Shown here one piece after another: positions 62,110 through 64,000 of a stretch of DNA of 64,000 nt. Under the pieces are notes generated by a model, which worked only from the letters and a program-made list of their open reading frames with translations, ran no database searches and was not told the DNA's origin. Each line of letters starts with the position of its first letter. Position 1 is the first letter of the stretch. The translations under genes were made by a program, and so were the position numbers. The DNA is taken from the NCBI GenBank assembly GCA_963844695.1, contig CAWJPL010000036.1, positions 90,662 to 154,661 of the forward strand. The letters are read 5' to 3'. The DNA is from RYN-230 sp963844695 (lineage in GTDB: Bacteria; Actinomycetota; Actinomycetes; Streptosporangiales; Streptosporangiaceae).

Positions 62110-63000
62110 GTGTCCGAACGTGACGATCGGCGTCCGGGCCGTCCGGGAAGCGGGGCTGTGGTGCCGCTGGTACGTGAGCTTGACCCGAGCGCGGGACCGT
62201 TACAGTTCTTCGGCGCCGAGCTGCGCCGGGCGCGGACCGCGGCCGGGCTCAGCCAGGATCAGTTAGGGCAGCGGCTGGGCTACTCCGGCGCCCAGGTCGG
62301 CAAGGTCGAAACCGGCGAGCGGGCACCCGCGCAGGACTTCGCGGAGGCCTGCGACCGGGCTTTCCCGGACGCGGGCGGACTGTTCGGACGGCTCTACCAG
62401 CTGGCCCGCCGCTGGGACGGCGGCTATCCCTCTGGTTCGCCGAGTGGATCGACTCCGAGCGGCGGGCGACGTCGCTGCGCTGGTGGGAGCCGCTGCTGAT
62501 ACCTGGCCTGCTGCAGACCGCGGAGTACGCGCGGGCCATTCTCGCCGCTGATCCGGAGACGACCGAAGATCAGCTGGAGGAGCTGGTCGCCGCCCGGCTG
62601 GAACGGCAGGCGATCCTCGATCGGCCCGACCCGCCGACGCTGTGGGTGGTGCTGGATGAGGCCGTGCTGCACCGGCTCATCGGCTCGCGCAAGATCATGT
62701 ATGACCAGTTGCTGCACCTGGCCGACACCTCGTGCCGCAGCAACATCACCGTGCAGATCGTGCCTGCTCGAGATCGGTGCGCATGCTGGCCTGCTGGGCG
62801 GATTCGCCATCGCGGGCTTCGATAACGCACCGGGTACCGTGTACATGGAGTCACCCGACCAGGGGCAGACCACCGAGCTGCCGTCCGTGGTCAGGAGGCT
62901 TTCGCTGACCTTCGACACGTTGAGAGCTGACGCGCTACCCCGTGGAGCCTCACGAGACCTGATCGGGAAGGTTGCTGAGGAGCGATGGGCCACACCCTAG
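62110..63000 (+). pseudogene. WhiJ-like XRE regulator with DUF5753 domain, two one-base frameshifts
   Basis: Helix-turn-helix: FFGAELRRARTAAGLSQDQL, LGYSGAQVGKVETGERAPAQ. DUF5753: WEPLLIPGLLQTAEYARAIL, LEELVAARLERQAILDRPDP, LHRLIGSRKIMYDQLLHLAD, then GLLGGFAIAGFDNAPGTVYM to LRADALPRGASRDLIGKVAE. Frame breaks near 62,430 and 62,765; each is a single base. Restored length ~295 residues, normal for the family, so indel error is plausible. These regulators pair with the small DUF397 protein encoded next. Confidence 0.85.
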
Positions 63001-63195
63001 ACAGCGCCATCTGGCGCAAGAGCAGCTACAGCGGCAGCAACGGCGGCGCCTGCGTCGAGGTCGCCGACAACCTGCCCGGCATCGTCGCCGTGCGGGACTC
63101 CAAGGACCCGGGCGGGCCGAGCGCTGACGTTCAGCCGCGACGAGTGGCGGGCGTTCACCACCTCCATCAAGCGCGGTGAACTCGGTCTCGACTGA
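62985..63195 (+). pseudogene. DUF397 protein, one-base frameshift
   Basis: ATG at 62,985 overlaps the end of the DUF5753 gene. IWRKSSYSGSNGGACVEVAD and IVAVRDSKDPGGP are canonical DUF397; after an extra base near 63,115-63,122 the expected end LTFSRDEWRAFTTSIKRGEL follows in the next frame to the stop at 63,195. About 69 residues when restored. In Streptomyces such proteins act with WhiJ-like regulators in developmental control or as toxin-like partners. Confidence 0.88.
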
Positions 63196-63203
63196 GCCGC
63201 CAA

Positions 63204-64000
63204 TCATCCGCCCAAGGCAAGGGCATTTCGTGCAGGCGGTTGTCGTTGCGGAATCTTGGTGGTTTTTCCTGCTGTGCTGTCGCGTGTATCCGCCAGCCCG
63301 GCTATCGGCCCGGACCGCGCCGCGAGGGTGCTGGCGGCCGGTATGAGGGACGTGGCCCAGAGCGGTGCGCGCCGGCTTGCGGCCCGGTTCCGGGCCGGGC
63401 CGGGCCCGGCGGGAACGGGAAGTCCAGGCGGACCCGCTCGGCCGCGGTGCGCGCGCTGGCCAGCTCCTCGCGGTGACCATGAGGTAGAAGCGCGCCAGGC
63501 GGCGCGCAGTTCCTCGGCGGCCTGGCGGGCGGCAGCGGCCTGAGCGGCGTGCCGTTGCGCCTCCCGTAGCTCAGCGACCGCCCGGGCGAGCCGGGAGAGC
63601 TGGAGAACGAGCCTCATCTGGGCCCGGACCGTCTCGTCACCGGCGGACGCGGCCAGGGACAGCAGCCGGGCTGACCGGCGCAGGCTGATCCCGTCCGGAG
63701 CCACGACCGGAGGCACCCGGCCGTACGGGGCACGCGCGGCCCGGTCGAAGGAATCGGCCGCCTGGCGGAGCACCCGGCTGCCCAGCGCCGCCGCGGCCGC
63801 GTGCAGCGTGTCGGCCGCAGCCCAGGCGGCATCGGCCGCGGCCGGATCGTCCGGGCCGGTGAAGCGGATGTTCCTGGCCGCGGCGTCGGCGGTGCGGGCG
63901 GCATGCTCCCAGATCGCGTTCCGCTCGGCCGCGGTGAATCTCTCGGCGGCCCGGGTGCGGGCGGGGTCCCAGCGGCAGCGGAGCTTGGGCAGGGTCAGGT
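63204..64000 (-). CDS. Relaxase/mobilisation protein, C-terminal part, cut by window end
   Basis: Open to the right edge. The visible part is the helical C-terminal region: RWDPARTRAAERFTAAERNA, LHAAAAALGSRVLRQAADSF, DRAARAPYGRVPPVV and LSRLARAVAELREAQRHAAQ, which matches the tail of actinobacterial MobA/VirD2-type relaxases; the nicking domain lies outside the window. After ~63,480 the reading turns to unlikely sequence, while another frame gives EELASARTAAERVRLDFPFP, a more typical ending, so a one-base shift is probable. Marks the element as mobilisable. Confidence 0.7.
   Translation of the reverse strand, partial: LTLPKLRCRWDPARTRAAERFTAAERNAIWEHAARTADAAARNIRFTGPDDPAAADAAWAAADTLHAAAAALGSRVLRQAADSFDRAARAPYGRVPPVVAPDGISLRRSARLLSLAASAGDETVRAQMRLVLQLSRLARAVAELREAQRHAAQAAAARQAAEELRAAWRASTSWSPRGAGQRAHRGRAGPPGLPVPAGPGPARNRAASRRAPLWATSLIPAASTLAARSGPIAGLADTRDSTAGKTTKIPQRQPPARNALALGG

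Overview
The window is from a high-GC actinomycete chromosome. GC-rich codon use runs through it, and it carries the sigR-rsrA / aroA-rsgA-hisN neighbourhood, a Glp-MoaC-MoaB-GlpR division/molybdenum-cofactor block, PIM-type GT87 chemistry, WhiJ/DUF397-type regulators and MocR regulators. A Streptosporangiales- or Streptomyces-like filamentous actinobacterium fits best; the exact order cannot be fixed from sequence alone.

Layout. 1-10.5 kb: a GntR fragment, biotin transporter BioY, DUF6314 protein, an in-frame DUF3311/sodium-solute symporter ORF, a TPP enzyme split by a 14-bp tandem duplication, then a minus-strand run of HD-GYP, degenerate HD-GYP, biotin carboxylase and biotin carrier protein. 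10.8-20.9 kb: the thiol-oxidative stress pair sigR/rsrA with a perfect sigma-R promoter, a methyltransferase, a DksA/TraR zinc finger, a split SRAP gene, aroA, rsgA, aldo/keto reductase, hisN, CBS protein and SDR. 21-34.9 kb: membrane protein, GNAT, MFS and YnfA genes; then an alkylation-repair cassette (ECF sigma, ogt, 2OG-Fe(II) oxygenase, stand-alone Ada metal-binding domain) facing a second ogt, with two matching divergent promoter elements; then AhpD-like, MocR, MerR, SnoaL, cupin, PPK2, lipoprotein hydrolase and aquaporin genes.

35.2-45.3 kb is an accretion zone at an intact tRNA-Arg(CCT). Four partial copies of the tRNA 3' half lie upstream of the intact gene. Three integrase C-terminal stumps each sit just before one of these tRNA sequences, and cargo (toxin-antitoxin modules, a glycosyltransferase, small membrane proteins) lies between. 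45.5-53.2 kb returns to core genes: CBS protein, MTAP, FmdB-type zinc ribbon, 5-formyl-THF cyclo-ligase, galU, glp, moaC, moaB, GNAT and glpR/sepX. From tRNA-Ala(CGC) at 53.45 kb to the right edge lies a second mobile element: int, xis, UPF0158, VapBC, ASCH protein, a GmrSD-like DUF262/DUF1524 nuclease of visibly lower GC, decaying PIN/RelE/antitoxin genes, a WhiJ-like cluster and a relaxase fragment.

Two themes cut across the window. First, many genes are interrupted by one-base frameshifts, in housekeeping-type genes as well as on the islands. Either the assembly carries indel errors or decay is widespread, and every 'pseudogene' call should be read with that in mind. Second, several conserved enzymes (the TPP enzyme, AroA, SRAP, aldo/keto reductase) carry unusual repeat-derived low-complexity inserts in loops, and two of the frameshifts fall inside such inserts.
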